This document shows, in pieces, positions 60,829-61,560 of a DNA stretch of 61,560 nucleotides. The first letter of the stretch is position 1; every line of letters starts with the position of its first letter. Origin of the DNA: Monosiga brevicollis MX1 (lineage: Eukaryota > Opisthokonta > Choanoflagellata > Craspedida > Salpingoecidae); the NCBI RefSeq assembly GCF_000002865.3, contig NW_001865089.1:104232-165791 (forward strand), in the 5' to 3' direction. The notes under the pieces are model-generated. The model searched no databases. It was not told the origin of the DNA and saw only the letters and a program-made list of their open reading frames with translations. A program made the position numbers and the translations under genes.

Positions 60829-61560
60829 CCCACTTGGCGAAGTCAGTGAAAGTGAAACACACAATACAGCGGGCGAACACAGTGAGAGTGAGCAAGATGT
60901 TCTTCTCAGCGATCCCGCTCCGCCCATCGCTGCCAACGTGCTGGATGCCCAGCGCAAGGTCCTGCTGAAGACATCTGGCCACAGGCAACTCCTCGCCTGC
61001 CCATTTGGGCTTTGCAAATGCAAGGGGCCCCGCCTTGACCGCAAAGCTTGGGTCAATCATGTACTACGCGAGCACCCCTACGACGAGCAAGCCACTGATC
61101 TGGTCAAGCAGGTGATGGAGGCCAAATTGGTCGCCCAGTGCAACAAGTGTCACCTCTTCTTCGAAGCTGCTGGTATCAGTCAACACCGCTCCCGATGTGG
61201 TGCCAATCTGAAGCGAGCGACCGAGGCGTTGTTTCATGCGGCTGGACACGACCTGCTTGAGATTATGCGTGGCGCTTGGCCCCAACAGTGTGTAGGGTCT
61301 CGCATCAGTGTCTGCGAGCTGCTCAAGCTCGCCCGGCATCCACTGATGCAGCGCAGCCGCTACCCATCCAACGCCACCGAGACCAAGCTGATGGCTGCCA
61401 CCTTGAGCCAGCTGTATTGGTCTGCCGTCCACTCGGACTATACCGCTGAAGAGCGAGAGATGTGCTGNGCTTTGATTTTGGCCTTGCCTAGCATGTTGTT
61501 GTCTGCTCCCTCGACCGCACTGTCTACGATTGACCTGCGCAATATGTTTCACGATCGTCT
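60794..61560 (+). CDS. 5' part of a non-LTR retrotransposon ORF, runs off the window
   Basis: A reading frame is open from 60794 to the window end (one N at 61468). It contains a cysteine/histidine cluster, CPFGLCKCKGP then WVNHVLREHP, and a second, CNKCHLFFEAAGISQHRSRC, which resembles the N-terminal zinc fingers of R2-like retrotransposons. Helical sequence follows. The first in-frame ATG is only at about 61112, inside this region, so the true start may be upstream, use another codon, or have been lost. The reverse transcriptase would lie beyond the window. Confidence 0.6.

Overview
The window looks like nuclear DNA of a unicellular holozoan, most likely a choanoflagellate such as Monosiga (inference). 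The genes are split by many short GT-AG introns and lie 0.2-1.2 kb apart on both strands. They include a receptor tyrosine kinase, a MUN-domain exocytosis protein, ASH2 and an OGFR-type protein, a mix typical of animals and their closest unicellular relatives. Exon limits below were read by eye from splice sites and checked by joining reading frames; where frames do not join, this is stated. A run of N (38720-38903) is an assembly gap.

Layout. 301-11.8 kb (-): a giant single-pass receptor tyrosine kinase whose ectodomain is mostly one 5.5-kb exon. 12.0-16.3 kb: a 4.3-kb PIF/Harbinger-like DNA transposon with inverted ends, holding a DDE transposase (+) and a convergent partner gene (-). 16.4-18.7 kb (+): a piggyBac transposase with a frameshift. 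19.4-22.1 kb (-): a secretory-pathway enzyme with two GT25 glycosyltransferase domains. 22.2-22.5 kb: a MITE-like inverted-repeat element. 23.1-27.0 kb (-): a secreted protein with three LamG-like domains. 27.5-29.7 kb (+): an OGFR-domain protein with a PIP box. 29.8-31.5 kb (-): a PLP-dependent class-III aminotransferase-fold lyase of the ETNPPL/PHYKPL type. 32.1-33.6 kb (+): fibrillarin. 34.3-39.8 kb (-): a C2-MUN-C2-C1 protein. 40.3-43.2 kb (+): ASH2. 44.4-47.2 kb (+): an FAD amine-oxidase-like protein fused to DUF1365. 47.8-57.6 kb (+): a 3,203-residue DUF3638/DUF3645 protein. 58.7-61.6 kb (+): the 3' part of one non-LTR retrotransposon, a repeat block, then the 5' part of another copy running off the window.

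The genes do not form a pathway; this is ordinary eukaryotic gene order interrupted by two clusters of mobile DNA. Several promoters carry long CT or CA microsatellites. The most notable items are the complete transposon with an unrecognised partner protein, the unusual domain order of the MUN protein, the FAD-DUF1365 fusion, the OGFR-PIP-box combination, and SecA/SF2-like motifs in the DUF3638 protein.
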